In this document: piece by piece, positions 54,884 to 63,873 of the stretch
Position numbering within the stretch: position 1 is the first letter of the stretch
How the letters are laid out: each line of letters opens with the position of its first letter
DNA from: JAALKW01 sp963974485
GTDB taxonomy: Bacteria > Pseudomonadota > Gammaproteobacteria > Legionellales > Legionellaceae
Assembly (NCBI GenBank): GCA_963974485.1
Contig: CAXBBS010000001.1
Span: forward strand, 62,001 to 126,000
Length of the DNA: 64,000 bases
Reading direction: 5' to 3'
Program-made: the position numbers and the translations under genes
The notes under the pieces: model-generated
Databases searched by the model: none
Told to the model about the DNA's origin: nothing
Seen by the model: only the letters and a program-made list of their open reading frames with translations

Positions 54884-54898
54884 CGAGAATCATTCTCA
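54884..54898 (-). promoter_or_regulatory. Candidate Fur box for feoABC
   Basis: The minus strand reads TGAGAATGATTCTCG, a 7-1-7 palindrome close to TGATAAT-N-ATTATCA. It overlaps the last codon of the ATPase gene and precedes feoA by about 70 bases, where iron repression would be expected. A TAGAAT lies just after it as a possible -10. Confidence 0.6.
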
Positions 54899-56059
54899 AC
54901 TTGGTTGGTCATTGAACGATACGTCCTTGACTAACCGATCCAATCCACAGACTTTAATGTGTTCATGAAGGTAATATGCGCTATCACCTGGAATAATCAC
55001 GGTTATATAATCAAGCTTCAACGTGCTTAACGCCGATTGCATCGATTTTGTTGAACGTGGTGTACTCGAATATTTAAATTCAAATCCATACTTTACATTG
55101 TCTTTTATAATCAACAAATCAAGTTCTGCTTCTGAATGTGTGGCCCAAAAAAAACAATCCTCAGGCTCTGCTTGATACACATCAATCACTTGTTCCAAGG
55201 CAAAACCTTCCCATGAAGCACCTAATTTAACCGAAAAATTCAGATGTTTTTGATCATGAATCGCCAGTAATGAATGAAGTAAACCTGAATCTCGAAAATA
55301 AATTTTAGGTGACTTAACTTGGCGTTTGCTTACATTGGCAAACCAAGGCTGTAACTGACGAATCATAAACGTTCCAGACAAGATATCTAAATAATGCTTG
55401 ATTGTTTTGTGATTCAAATCAAGTGAACGCCCCAAATCCGAAGCGTTCAATAAATTTCCATGATAATCCGTAAGCATCATCCATAAACGTCGAATAAGCT
55501 GGGGGTTTAAATTAAAGCCTAAGCTAGGTATATCTTTCTCTAAAAACGTACGAATGTATTCACGACGCCACGCAAAACTATTTTCATCTGTTTCAGCTAA
55601 ATACGATTTTGGAAACCCTCCACGCAACCAAAGTGTTTGCGTGTCGCCTACTTCTAACAAAGAAAGTGGTTTCATCTCAATGTACGTAATTCTGCCTGAC
55701 AAAATTTCTGATGATTGGCGAATGAGTGTTTGGGACGCGCTTCCTAAAATCAGCAACCGTAACGACGGTTTTTGATCGACTAAAACACGTATATAAGGAA
55801 ATAATGCTGGTCGAAGCTGAATTTCATCAATAACAATCAGGCCTTGAAGATTTTGTAATAATAATTTGGGTGACTCAAATGCATTCAAATGCTCTGGATC
55901 TTCAAGATCAAAAAAATGTACCTCTTCATCAACCTTTTGCTTAATATAATGCTTAGCAAGGGTTGTTTTACCACACTGTCGTGGTCCCAACAGAGCGCAG
56001 ACTGAATTTATGCGAAAAGCGCGCTCAACTTGCTCCAAGTACTGAGGTCTAGAAATCAT
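54896..56059 (-). CDS. ATP-binding protein, AAA_14 + DUF4143
   Basis: A 387-residue ATPase of the same family as 7231-8439 but of a clearly different subgroup. Walker A is ALLGPRQCGKTTLAKHY (about 22-38), Walker B LIVIDEIQLRPALF and sensor LRLLILGSASQTLI. The winged helix (LGRSLDLNHKTIKHYLDILS) is followed by the DUF4143 part with ELDLLIIKDNVKYGFEFKYS. Function unknown; the family often sits in variable regions. It stands between zapE and feoA on the same strand but has no functional link to either. An inverted repeat precedes it. Confidence 0.85.
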   Translation of the reverse strand: MISRPQYLEQVERAFRINSVCALLGPRQCGKTTLAKHYIKQKVDEEVHFFDLEDPEHLNAFESPKLLLQNLQGLIVIDEIQLRPALFPYIRVLVDQKPSLRLLILGSASQTLIRQSSEILSGRITYIEMKPLSLLEVGDTQTLWLRGGFPKSYLAETDENSFAWRREYIRTFLEKDIPSLGFNLNPQLIRRLWMMLTDYHGNLLNASDLGRSLDLNHKTIKHYLDILSGTFMIRQLQPWFANVSKRQVKSPKIYFRDSGLLHSLLAIHDQKHLNFSVKLGASWEGFALEQVIDVYQAEPEDCFFWATHSEAELDLLIIKDNVKYGFEFKYSSTPRSTKSMQSALSTLKLDYITVIIPGDSAYYLHEHIKVCGLDRLVKDVSFNDQPS

Positions 56060-56106
56060 AGCTTTTTCTTAATTCGTGCAAGGAATATAACCTTACTATA
56101 GCAAAC

Positions 56107-56147
56107 TTCCTTGAAAATTGGGAATCTAATTACCAATTTTCAAGGAA
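56107..56147. repeat. 15-bp inverted repeat between zapE and the ATPase gene
   Basis: TTCCTTGAAAATTGG and its exact complement flank an 11-base centre (56122-56132). The right arm covers the zapE stop. The stem is AT-rich with no clean T-run, so it is a poor intrinsic terminator. A regulatory palindrome for the ATPase gene, comparable in position to 8469-8530, is possible. Confidence 0.7.
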
Positions 56148-57234
56148 AAACGTCATTTTTGCGTCGTTCATGCCGCCAGTAATCGGCAGACTGCATTTCT
56201 TGAAGTCGACTCAACGTACGTCGAAACATCGTACTCATGGGCCCGTCAACATAAAGCTCCTCTAACGGCACATGAGCCAGCAAAATCAAACGAATGCCTT
56301 CGTCATACATCACATCGACAAAACGAATAAACAAAATAATACGCGCAGGTTCATCAGCACCAATCGCCGGGACATGACTCACACAGACCGTATCAAACTG
56401 CTGTGCAATCTCCAAATAGTCCAACTGACTCCGTGGTAAATTACAAATAACATCAAACTCAAACCACACCGCACGTCCTGCGCGCTTAAAATACGGAATA
56501 AAGCGCTGTTGAATATTGATCTCACCGATTTCATCAATCACAGCGCCATCAGCCATTGCTTTAAATTGCGCGAACGTACTTGCTGTATTATCTGTATTCA
56601 CTGGATAAAAATAAGCTTCTGGCCGCGCATCACGCCCCAAACGATAGTCACGCCTATCATCCAAACACATGTCATCACAGTGCTGTTTGATCAAATCAAT
56701 CGCAGGCAAAAATCGTTCCCGATGCAACCCGTCAAGATACAACTCGTCCGGTATGGTATTCGCCGTAGCAACCAAAATCATACCGTGCGAAAAAAGTGCG
56801 CGTAAAACCTCACCCAGAATCGAGGCATCGGCAACATCTTCGACTAAAAACTCATCTAAACAAAGCACATGGGCTGAGCGTGCTAAATGCTTCGCAATAC
56901 GACGCAAAGGATTGCGGCGCCCTTGATGGTGACGGAGTTCCTCATCAATGTATTGCATAAATTTATGAAAATGAAACCGTCGTTTATGCGACTCAGGTAC
57001 GTGTCCATAAAACAAATCCATAAGATACGTTTTACCCGCTCCGACTGGACCATGTAAATACAGCCCTTTCAGAGGCTTAACTCGCCACCACCTTTTCCAC
57101 CACGATGCATGATGCGCGGCATCCACGGCATCGACTACCGATTGCAGTTTATCGAGCACCAGACGTTGATTAAGCGAATCATCAATCTCTCCGGCAACAA
57201 CCGATTCTGCGTAATATTCAGCCAACTTTTTCAT
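56140..57234 (-). CDS. zapE: Cell division protein ZapE (AFG1-like ATPase)
   Basis: A 364-residue AFG1-family ATPase. Walker A is GLYLHGPVGAGKTYLMDLFY (about residues 54-73), Walker B VLCLDEFLVEDVADA. Further family segments are KRRFHFHKFMQYIDEELR, ILVATANTIPDELYLDGL and IILFIRFVDVMYDEGIRL. In E. coli ZapE destabilises FtsZ bundles at the late divisome. The start overlaps the hydrolase stop (ATGA), so the two are co-translated. Confidence 0.92.
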   Translation of the reverse strand: MKKLAEYYAESVVAGEIDDSLNQRLVLDKLQSVVDAVDAAHHASWWKRWWRVKPLKGLYLHGPVGAGKTYLMDLFYGHVPESHKRRFHFHKFMQYIDEELRHHQGRRNPLRRIAKHLARSAHVLCLDEFLVEDVADASILGEVLRALFSHGMILVATANTIPDELYLDGLHRERFLPAIDLIKQHCDDMCLDDRRDYRLGRDARPEAYFYPVNTDNTASTFAQFKAMADGAVIDEIGEINIQQRFIPYFKRAGRAVWFEFDVICNLPRSQLDYLEIAQQFDTVCVSHVPAIGADEPARIILFIRFVDVMYDEGIRLILLAHVPLEELYVDGPMSTMFRRTLSRLQEMQSADYWRHERRKNDVFP

Positions 57235-57884
57235 GCCATCATTTCACACAGCATATCAAGCAGCTCGGCGTGTAAATCAATCAATTTACCGTGAAAAAAA
57301 TGCCCTGTTTCAGCAAAACGAATCACGGATATCTCCCGCGTTTCAGCAAATTTAAGCACAAGATTGGCTGGAATCACTTCGTCATCATCCCCTTGAACCA
57401 ACACCCATGGAGCTGGGTCTTTTGGAAACGCCGTAAAATCAAAATGATTGACCGGTGGCGCCACCGTCAGCAATAAATCATGTTCAATTTGTGAGGCAGC
57501 ACGATACGCTACAAAAGATCCAAACGAAAAACCTGCAAATAATAATTTAGCCTCGGGCAATGCTTCTTGGCACAGCAGAGCCAAATCCAACATATCGTCA
57601 CTTTCACCCAGCCCAGCATCATAGAGCCCTTCCGACGCACCGACTCCTCGAAAATTAAAACGCAGGCTCGGAATGCCAAGTGTTTTAAATAATTTAGTAA
57701 GCGTCGTAACCACTTTATTTTGCATGCTCCCGCCTTTCAACGAATGCGGATGGCCTAATAACGCAATATATTGCCCCGTGATCTGCTCAGGCACCGTCAA
57801 ACACGCCTCAAGCGCCCCCATACGTCCCGGTAAAAATCCTCGGTGTTCTCCTGGCTTCTGGCATACATCAGCTAAATTCATCAT
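57231..57884 (-). CDS. Alpha/beta hydrolase (YsgA/serine-aminopeptidase-like)
   Basis: A 217-residue alpha/beta hydrolase. It shows HPHSLKGGSMQNKVVTTL near the N-terminus, LRFNFRGVGASEG, and the nucleophile elbow LLFAGFSFGSFVAYRAA. The late Asp region PWVLVQGDDDEVIP and the catalytic His GHFFHGKLIDL complete the triad. Homologues are small cytoplasmic esterases of unknown substrate, widespread in proteobacteria. First gene of the pair with zapE, divergent from panB. Confidence 0.87.
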   Translation of the reverse strand: MMNLADVCQKPGEHRGFLPGRMGALEACLTVPEQITGQYIALLGHPHSLKGGSMQNKVVTTLTKLFKTLGIPSLRFNFRGVGASEGLYDAGLGESDDMLDLALLCQEALPEAKLLFAGFSFGSFVAYRAASQIEHDLLLTVAPPVNHFDFTAFPKDPAPWVLVQGDDDEVIPANLVLKFAETREISVIRFAETGHFFHGKLIDLHAELLDMLCEMMA

Positions 57885-57919
57885 ATTTTATATTTTTATG
57901 TGTTTATCATCATGATTTC

Positions 57920-57928
57920 ATCATAACA
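57920..57928 (-). promoter_or_regulatory. Extended -10 promoter element for the hydrolase-zapE pair
   Basis: The minus strand reads TGTTATGAT, an extended -10 (TGn-TATGAT), about 36 bases before the hydrolase start. No good -35 is seen, which extended -10 promoters tolerate. Tentative. Confidence 0.4.
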
Positions 57929-57949
57929 AGGCTTTCGACAGAGCGCTAT

Positions 57950-57977
57950 TTGCATTTATTCACCAACCGTTTATGAT
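57950..57977 (+). promoter_or_regulatory. Promoter of panBC
   Basis: TTGCAT (57950-57955) and TATGAT (57972-57977) are 16 bases apart, a good sigma-70 match. They precede a 53-base leader that contains a CTCACG-C-CGTGAG inverted repeat at 57994-58006 and an AGGA ribosome site before panB. Confidence 0.65.
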
Positions 57978-58030
57978 CGCCCCTACGCATCGACTCACGC
58001 CGTGAGCGGTGACCATTTTGAGGAATTGTT

Positions 58031-58819
58031 ATGAAAATCGTTGACTTTAAACGCAAAAAAGCTGCGCGCGAAAAAATTAGTTTTATTACATGCTACGACT
58101 ACCCTTCTGCACGTACGGTTGCAGAATCAACCCTTGATGCAATCTTAGTCGGCGATTCGGTCGCGATGACCGTTCACGGGCACGATACCACCGTCATGGC
58201 CACCATGGATATGATGACACTCCACACCGAAGCCGTTGCACGAGGCCTGGGCAAACAGTTTCTTGTCAGTGACTTACCTTTTTTAGCGCATCGTGTCTCA
58301 GCTGCTGATACGATACAAAACGTCCGTCGTTTGATGCAAGCCGGTGCACACGCCATCAAACTTGAAGGCGCTGATGCACACACCTGCATCACCATTGAAA
58401 CCATCGTCACCGCAGGCGTACCGGTCATGGGCCATATTGGTTTAACGCCCCAATCCGTTCATCAACTGGGCGGCTATAAAGTCCAAGGCAAGCAAGAAGC
58501 CCAAGCCGCAAGCCTCGTTGAGCAAGCGCTTGCACTCGAAGCTGCAGGCTGCTTTGCCCTGGTGATTGAATGCGTGCCCGAAGCACTTGCACAGCGCATC
58601 ACCCAAGCGTTAAGCATCCCAACCATCGGCATTGGTGCAGGCGTACATACCGACGGCCAAATTTTAGTTTGGCATGATCTACTGGGTTTACAAACCGAGT
58701 TTTTACCTCGTTTTGCTAAACAATTTACCCAAGCCAAGCCTATCCTACTTCAAGCCATCAATACCTATGCCTCGGATGTGACCCAAGCTTCGTTTCCGAC
58801 ACCCGAACACACGTATTAA
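58031..58819 (+). CDS. panB: 3-methyl-2-oxobutanoate hydroxymethyltransferase
   Basis: A 262-residue TIM-barrel enzyme. Signature segments: ISFITCYDYPSARTVAES, AILVGDSVAMTVHGHDTT (metal-binding Asp), AIKLEGADAHT, VMGHIGLTPQSVHQLGGYKV and LSIPTIGIGAGVHTDGQILV. It transfers a hydroxymethyl group from 5,10-methylenetetrahydrofolate to 2-oxoisovalerate to give ketopantoate, the first committed step to pantothenate and CoA. Thirteen bases separate it from panC. AGGA seven bases before the ATG supports the start. Confidence 0.96.
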   Translation: MKIVDFKRKKAAREKISFITCYDYPSARTVAESTLDAILVGDSVAMTVHGHDTTVMATMDMMTLHTEAVARGLGKQFLVSDLPFLAHRVSAADTIQNVRRLMQAGAHAIKLEGADAHTCITIETIVTAGVPVMGHIGLTPQSVHQLGGYKVQGKQEAQAASLVEQALALEAAGCFALVIECVPEALAQRITQALSIPTIGIGAGVHTDGQILVWHDLLGLQTEFLPRFAKQFTQAKPILLQAINTYASDVTQASFPTPEHTY

Positions 58820-58832
58820 AAGAGCACATATT

Positions 58833-59615
58833 ATGCAACTATTTCAGGACTCGCTCGCCAACTGGCGAGCCACGCGTGACGCACTGTCGCAAAGCACCTC
58901 CCTTGGTTTTGTCGCCACCATGGGTAACCTACATGCAGGCCACCTTAGTTTAGTCAAACAAAGTCAACAGGATAACCATAAAACAGCGGTTACACTGTTT
59001 GTGAATCCCACGCAATTTAATCATCCTGATGATTTTACGCATTATCCACGCACGGTTGAAGCAGATTTGGCTTATTTAGAACGCGCAGGGGTTAATTATT
59101 GTCTGATTCCAAACCAAGAGCTTATGTATGCCGACAACTATCGCTATCAACTCGAAGAAACACACGCAAGCCTTACGATGGAGGGCAAGCACCGCCCAGG
59201 ACATTTTACCGGTGTGCTTACCGTTGTATTAAAATTATTAAATTTAATACGCCCTACACGCGCATATTTTGGTGAAAAAGATTATCAACAACTGAGCCTC
59301 ATCCAAGGCATGGTGAAAGCTTTTTTGTTAGATATCGAGATCAAAGCTTGCCCCATTATTCGTGAGCCAAGCGGCCTTGCCTACAGCTCTCGAAACTCGC
59401 GCTTAAGCCTTGACGGACGCAAGCAGGCCGAGGCCTTTGCACATATATTTCATCAAGCCACATCCTGCGAAGAAGCCATGCACTTACTCAAAAAAATAAA
59501 TATTAAACTTGATTACATCGAAGAGCATGAACATCGCCGATTTGCTGCTGTTTTCATTGAGAATATAAGACTTATTGATAACTTTGCATTAGATAAAAAC
59601 ATCTTGAAAGAATAG
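58833..59615 (+). CDS. panC: Pantoate-beta-alanine ligase
   Basis: A 260-residue adenylate-forming ligase. It has LGFVATMGNLHAGHLSLVKQ with the HxGH nucleotide motif, FVNPTQFNHPDDFTHYPRT, RPGHFTGVLTVVLKLLNLIR, FGEKDYQQLSLIQGMV and SGLAYSSRNSRLS. It joins pantoate and beta-alanine with ATP. Slightly shorter than E. coli PanC (283), with a compact C-terminal domain. No panD or panE follows. Confidence 0.95.
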   Translation: MQLFQDSLANWRATRDALSQSTSLGFVATMGNLHAGHLSLVKQSQQDNHKTAVTLFVNPTQFNHPDDFTHYPRTVEADLAYLERAGVNYCLIPNQELMYADNYRYQLEETHASLTMEGKHRPGHFTGVLTVVLKLLNLIRPTRAYFGEKDYQQLSLIQGMVKAFLLDIEIKACPIIREPSGLAYSSRNSRLSLDGRKQAEAFAHIFHQATSCEEAMHLLKKINIKLDYIEEHEHRRFAAVFIENIRLIDNFALDKNILKE

Positions 59616-59677
59616 CTTCCCAGTCGAATATTATTTTGTTACGATGAGCAAAACCTCTGTTGATTGAGCTGTGTGTT

Positions 59678-60442
59678 ATGCGCTTCACCGTTGCAGATGT
59701 AGAAAGATTTAAGAAGATATTAAAGATCGCTGAACCAACGCATCATGCATGCATGCCTCCAACGGATCAGCTGCCTCCCCCCCCTCTTGATGTGTGCTAT
59801 ACACTTTATTCCGTTCATGAATTTGACGATTTTCTTGATGCTTTAAATAAATACAACGAACACATGGGGCGTTATGTTCTAACCGCCACGGGTCAACTAT
59901 GCTTTGGCCGTGAAGGCGAACCTGGAAAGCGCATTCCTGAACATTGGCAAATGCTCGGTCAAGATACCATGATCATTGCTGCTGGCAATATTTTTGTAGA
60001 AAAACGAAAAATTACGAGTTTGAACGACCAAAGCGCATCCCCAACAGGGCTTCTTAGTCTTATCTATACACTACGCGCTTTACACAACAGCGATTTACCT
60101 TTAGCGCTTCGTTTGGAACTTATACAAAGCATTCCAGATAACGACGGTGAATACAGTTCGTTTATGACGCTATCCGAGCTTCAAAATATTATCGATAATG
60201 ATCCTAATTTTGAAGCGCAACCAGGCTATGAACTGATGGATGACGATCTAGATAACATACGAGAGCTAGCAGAGCCCACGACTCGTCCACCCACCCCTCA
60301 TCCCTTCGGTCAATTTGGATTTTTTTTCAACGACAACTATAACGACGATAATGTACGCGTTAATTTAAAGCCAGGGTCAAAGCCCGACCTTAACGGCGCG
60401 CCTGAAACCAAGACCACAGCAGGGGTGGCAACGACATCGTAA
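59678..60442 (+). CDS. Hypothetical protein
   Basis: About 254 residues from the ATG at 59678 (RFTVADVERFKKILKIAEPT); the frame opens six codons earlier. I recognise no domain. There is no signal peptide or membrane segment. Residues ~35-45 are proline-rich (PPTDQLPPPPLD), and the C-terminal third is acidic then proline-rich (YELMDDDLDNIREL; TTRPPTPHPFGQFGFFF). The end overlaps the convergent permease gene by 53 bases (60390-60442). An orphan restricted to close relatives or a secreted effector are both possible. Confidence 0.6.
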   Translation: MRFTVADVERFKKILKIAEPTHHACMPPTDQLPPPPLDVCYTLYSVHEFDDFLDALNKYNEHMGRYVLTATGQLCFGREGEPGKRIPEHWQMLGQDTMIIAAGNIFVEKRKITSLNDQSASPTGLLSLIYTLRALHNSDLPLALRLELIQSIPDNDGEYSSFMTLSELQNIIDNDPNFEAQPGYELMDDDLDNIRELAEPTTRPPTPHPFGQFGFFFNDNYNDDNVRVNLKPGSKPDLNGAPETKTTAGVATTS

Positions 60443-61772
60443 TCAGACCTAAAATAAGTGTCGTTTCATAGCTGGTAATACCACCGACATCAATGCCGTC
60501 GGGAGGCATAAAACTTACGACAAGCGTCGTGATAACACCCAGTAAGCCCAGCCCGGCTACCAGCAACATGCCCATCATTCCTCCCGGAATACAAAACGGA
60601 CGGGGTTGATTAGGCGCTTTTAGACGCAGCTTTATCGCCGCCAAGAACATCATGAAATACATCAACATATAGAGCTGAGCGGCAAGCGCCGTTAACAACC
60701 AATACGAGCCGTTCACACTCGGCATAAACAAAAAAAGCGTCGATAAAAGCGTGACCAATACAGCTTGAGCAATAAGTAATACGACCGGTGCACCCGCTGC
60801 ATTTTCTCGCTGAAAAAACGTCGGTAAATTGCCATCCTGTGCTGCCACCAGCAAACCTTTCGTTGGAGCAATAATCCAATTATTCACACCACCGAGGCCA
60901 CCCATCACTAACATAACCGCCATGACCGGCATCAGCCACAACAAATGATAACGAGCAAAAAACGCATGAAACGCCTGCATAATGCCGGCGACTAAATTAA
61001 TTTCTCCTTGGGGTAAAACCACGGCAATCGCCAGTGAACCCAGAATCAACGTGCTCAAAATAATCAACACGGAATAGGTCAGCGCTTTTGGAAATGCTCG
61101 TTGAGGATCGCGTACATCATTTGCATGCACCGTAGCAATCTCAATCCCGCAGAACGAAAGCATAATGGCCGTGAGCGATACCCACATGGCGTGATCATGC
61201 CAGCGTGGCATAATACTTGGAAGATCAAACTTAATTTGAACAGGATTACCGCCGGTGATCCATAATACGCCCAAACCAATAATCAGCCCCATAGGCAAAA
61301 TAAGCCCCGACAAAGCACATAAATTACTAAAAAATGCCGACGACCGCATGCCTCGTAAATTAAGCAGTGTAACGCCCCAAAACGAAGCAACCACGACAGC
61401 CCATAAAAAATACGGGTTCGAAGCTAATTGTGGATCAATTAAATAGCCCACCGTTCCAGCGACAAAAGCCAAAATAGTCGGATACCAAATCACATTTTCA
61501 ATCCATTGCAACCAAATTGCTAAAAAACCCGCTCGCTGCCCAAATGCCTCTTTTACCCAAATATAAACACCGCCTTGCTTTGGCCAGCCGGAAGCAAGCT
61601 CAGCAGAAACCAACGCCGTCGGAATCAAAAAACAAAGCGCGCCAAGCATAAAAAAAGCAATCAGCTGGCTTCCAAAGAGTGCTGTCGCTGGCAAATTGCG
61701 AATACTATCGACGGAACCTACGGTTATCATCGTCAATGTAAACACGGTTAATGCGTGCTTATTCTGCTTCAT
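60390..61772 (-). CDS. APC-family amino acid permease (glutamate/GABA-antiporter-like)
   Basis: A 460-residue transporter with about twelve membrane helices. The first helices read LTVFTLTMITVGSVDSIRNL and ALVSAELASGWPKQGGVYIW, typical of the APC superfamily GadC/YjeM branch. IMLSFCGIEIATVHANDVRD marks helix 6 and APTKGLLVAAQDGNLP the cytoplasmic segment after helix 8. The start is an ATG with AAGGAAA before it. Substrate cannot be read from sequence. Its 3' end lies under the orphan gene on the other strand. Confidence 0.9.
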   Translation of the reverse strand: MKQNKHALTVFTLTMITVGSVDSIRNLPATALFGSQLIAFFMLGALCFLIPTALVSAELASGWPKQGGVYIWVKEAFGQRAGFLAIWLQWIENVIWYPTILAFVAGTVGYLIDPQLASNPYFLWAVVVASFWGVTLLNLRGMRSSAFFSNLCALSGLILPMGLIIGLGVLWITGGNPVQIKFDLPSIMPRWHDHAMWVSLTAIMLSFCGIEIATVHANDVRDPQRAFPKALTYSVLIILSTLILGSLAIAVVLPQGEINLVAGIMQAFHAFFARYHLLWLMPVMAVMLVMGGLGGVNNWIIAPTKGLLVAAQDGNLPTFFQRENAAGAPVVLLIAQAVLVTLLSTLFLFMPSVNGSYWLLTALAAQLYMLMYFMMFLAAIKLRLKAPNQPRPFCIPGGMMGMLLVAGLGLLGVITTLVVSFMPPDGIDVGGITSYETTLILGLITMSLPPLLWSWFQARR

Positions 61773-62019
61773 GACGTTTCCTTTGAAAAATTAAAACACA
61801 TCTTAAAAATTGTGGCTTATTGTATCATAAGTGAACGTGGTTAGTGTTAATTACAAAAATATCTTTATCTTTTCTTAAATCATATCGTTCTATCAGCCTA
61901 ATAACTCAACAAGAACTTATACAGGAACGTTCTTTGTCATTGCCACACCGTCTCTCATGATTTATTATTGACCTAATTAAGTTCTGTATTTAAACATATA
62001 CTCTGATTACGTGGATATT

Positions 62020-63105
62020 ATGACCTATTTAAAACCAACCTCACTGTGCTTATTCTTGTCAATCTTAAGCCAGCACGTTTTTGCTGATGATTTGACCTTT
62101 GTTGGAACAATAAAACAACCCCTCACACCCACACACATCAATACTTCGTTGCATACCCAGCCTCAAGATCAACCCCATACGACATTCATTACGCTACCAG
62201 AGTACACATTATCTGATGCGACCCAGCACCTTATTTATCAACGCGCTCAAGATGCATTAAAAACACAAAAATCATCTAACTTATTCATCAATCAATCGAA
62301 GAAAAAACAACTGGGTATGGGCCAGGTTCCTGTGCTCAATCAAGGCGAGCACGGGACATGTGCAACCTTTGCGGTCACCGCAGCAGCTGACGCTGTCATC
62401 AACAAAGGTGATCGCATCAGTCCCTTATGCTTGCTCCAGCTCGGAAATTATTTAGAAACGCGGAGCCTTGGCAAAAGTGGTTGGGATGGCATAAATATTT
62501 ATGAGACGTTAAACCGCTTAACGCATTATGGCTTTATCACGTCCAGGAATCAAAAAAAATACGGCTGTGGTAATGTCTATTATTATCCATATTATGAGGT
62601 AGATACACCCTACTCATCCATTTCGCTTGATGCCTATACAAAACGTCGTGATCGTTCATCGGAAACACGATTCACATGGGAAAAAATATTTACCACGATT
62701 AATCGCACGCCAAACGAGCGAATCAATGCGATCAAAGCCTCGATTGATGCGGGTCATCGTGTGATTGTATCAACGCTGCTTCCTGCATCTGATTTAGGTA
62801 CCGCAGGTGCTACAGGTCGGCATCACTATACAAACGATACGTGGATTTTTACTGAAGAGATTTATCAAAGAATAAAATATCAAACACATTTTTCCAGCCA
62901 TGCCATGGTTATCACCGGGTACGACGATGATGCATTTGCCACGGATAATCATGGCCGCCGTCACCGAGGTTTATTAACACTTCGTAACTCATGGGGAAGC
63001 TGGGTTGCTGACTGGGGTGATTTTTATATGTCTTACGATTATGCCGATATTCTGACTCACCGCGGAGAGCAATTATTTGATAGCGCCGGAAAGACTTCGG
63101 GCTAA
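62020..63105 (+). CDS. Secreted papain-like (C1) cysteine protease
   Basis: About 361 residues from the ATG at 62020 (GGAT precedes it; a GTG at 62011 is in frame). A Sec signal peptide ends near HVFADD. The catalytic set is complete: oxyanion Gln108 and nucleophile Cys114 in VLNQGEHGTCATFAVTAA, His294 in SSHAMVITGYDDDAF, Asn323 in LLTLRNSWGSWVADWG. The active-site context GTCATFA differs from the usual CGSCWAF. No repeat or binding domain follows. It would act in the periplasm or outside the cell. A Sec-dependent secreted protease, perhaps type II exported, is inferred. Confidence 0.88.
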   Translation: MTYLKPTSLCLFLSILSQHVFADDLTFVGTIKQPLTPTHINTSLHTQPQDQPHTTFITLPEYTLSDATQHLIYQRAQDALKTQKSSNLFINQSKKKQLGMGQVPVLNQGEHGTCATFAVTAAADAVINKGDRISPLCLLQLGNYLETRSLGKSGWDGINIYETLNRLTHYGFITSRNQKKYGCGNVYYYPYYEVDTPYSSISLDAYTKRRDRSSETRFTWEKIFTTINRTPNERINAIKASIDAGHRVIVSTLLPASDLGTAGATGRHHYTNDTWIFTEEIYQRIKYQTHFSSHAMVITGYDDDAFATDNHGRRHRGLLTLRNSWGSWVADWGDFYMSYDYADILTHRGEQLFDSAGKTSG

Positions 63106-63265
63106 AATTCATGAGCAAGCGGCTCATTAATATCGTTTCCGAATAAAGCAGTCACGCCCGCCAAGTAAAGTCTCAAACTTTTTTGGCGCATTAAGCAACC
63201 AAAGTTGACTCGAATCAACCACTCATGTATTATTAAAAAACACTCAGATCAAAAGAAAACTTTTC

Positions 63266-63850
63266 GTGAGAATTAATTCGTACCTCTTATTTGCGATACT
63301 GTCTATTCTTGTTCTGCCAGCTTTTGCAAACCCGTCACAAACTCAAGCAACGCTCCAGAGTAAACATTTCAAATCGATTGCATGTGATGACTCAGGTGTT
63401 CATTGTTTGGCTTTAAGCCATATGCCAGAAATAAAATATTCATTGAGGCTCTATCGAACAGATAATGCAGGAGCAGATTGGTACAAACTTAATACTAATT
63501 TTTATTCTCGCATTGGTTCAGACAAAGCACTTGATGGTTTCGCGGGAATGGAAATCGCTTGTGATCAATATCTCCAAACTTGCTTAGTGGGTGTCACGAT
63601 TTTACTTGGTCACGCATCTGTTTTTTTTGGGACACATGATGGTGGGCAAACGTGGAAAGGTACGATTGTTTGGAACGAACCTGAGAAAACATTGCAATCA
63701 TCATATATTGAGCAATTAACGTGTAATGCTTCTACTGGCTCAACGTGCCACGTACTTAAAGATACACACGATATTTATATTCTAGAACATGATGAGCAGG
63801 ATGGAATATTTGGACCAGATAGTTTAAATCTAACAATGCGCCCCATGTAA
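63266..63850 (+). CDS. Secreted Asp-box (BNR/Ycf48-like) protein
   Basis: A 194-residue protein starting with GTG (63266). The Sec signal is INSYLLFAILSILVLPAFAN with cleavage after AFA. Two Asp-box-like turns are visible: RTDNAGADWYKL and GTHDGGQTWKG, so the fold is probably part of a small beta-propeller. Several cysteines (CDDSGVHCLAL; CDQYLQTC; CNASTGSTC) suggest disulphides in the periplasm or outside. Too short for a full propeller, so it may be a fragment or oligomerise. It follows the protease by 160 bases and may be co-regulated. Function unknown. Confidence 0.72.
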   Translation: MRINSYLLFAILSILVLPAFANPSQTQATLQSKHFKSIACDDSGVHCLALSHMPEIKYSLRLYRTDNAGADWYKLNTNFYSRIGSDKALDGFAGMEIACDQYLQTCLVGVTILLGHASVFFGTHDGGQTWKGTIVWNEPEKTLQSSYIEQLTCNASTGSTCHVLKDTHDIYILEHDEQDGIFGPDSLNLTMRPM

Positions 63851-63873
63851 AATCATGAGACCTCGAAGTCTAT

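Noticed and set aside
63108..63126. ATGAGC-AAGCG-GCTCAT hairpin after the protease gene as a terminator
   Set aside because: Only 6 bp of stem, with no T-run following. Insufficient evidence.
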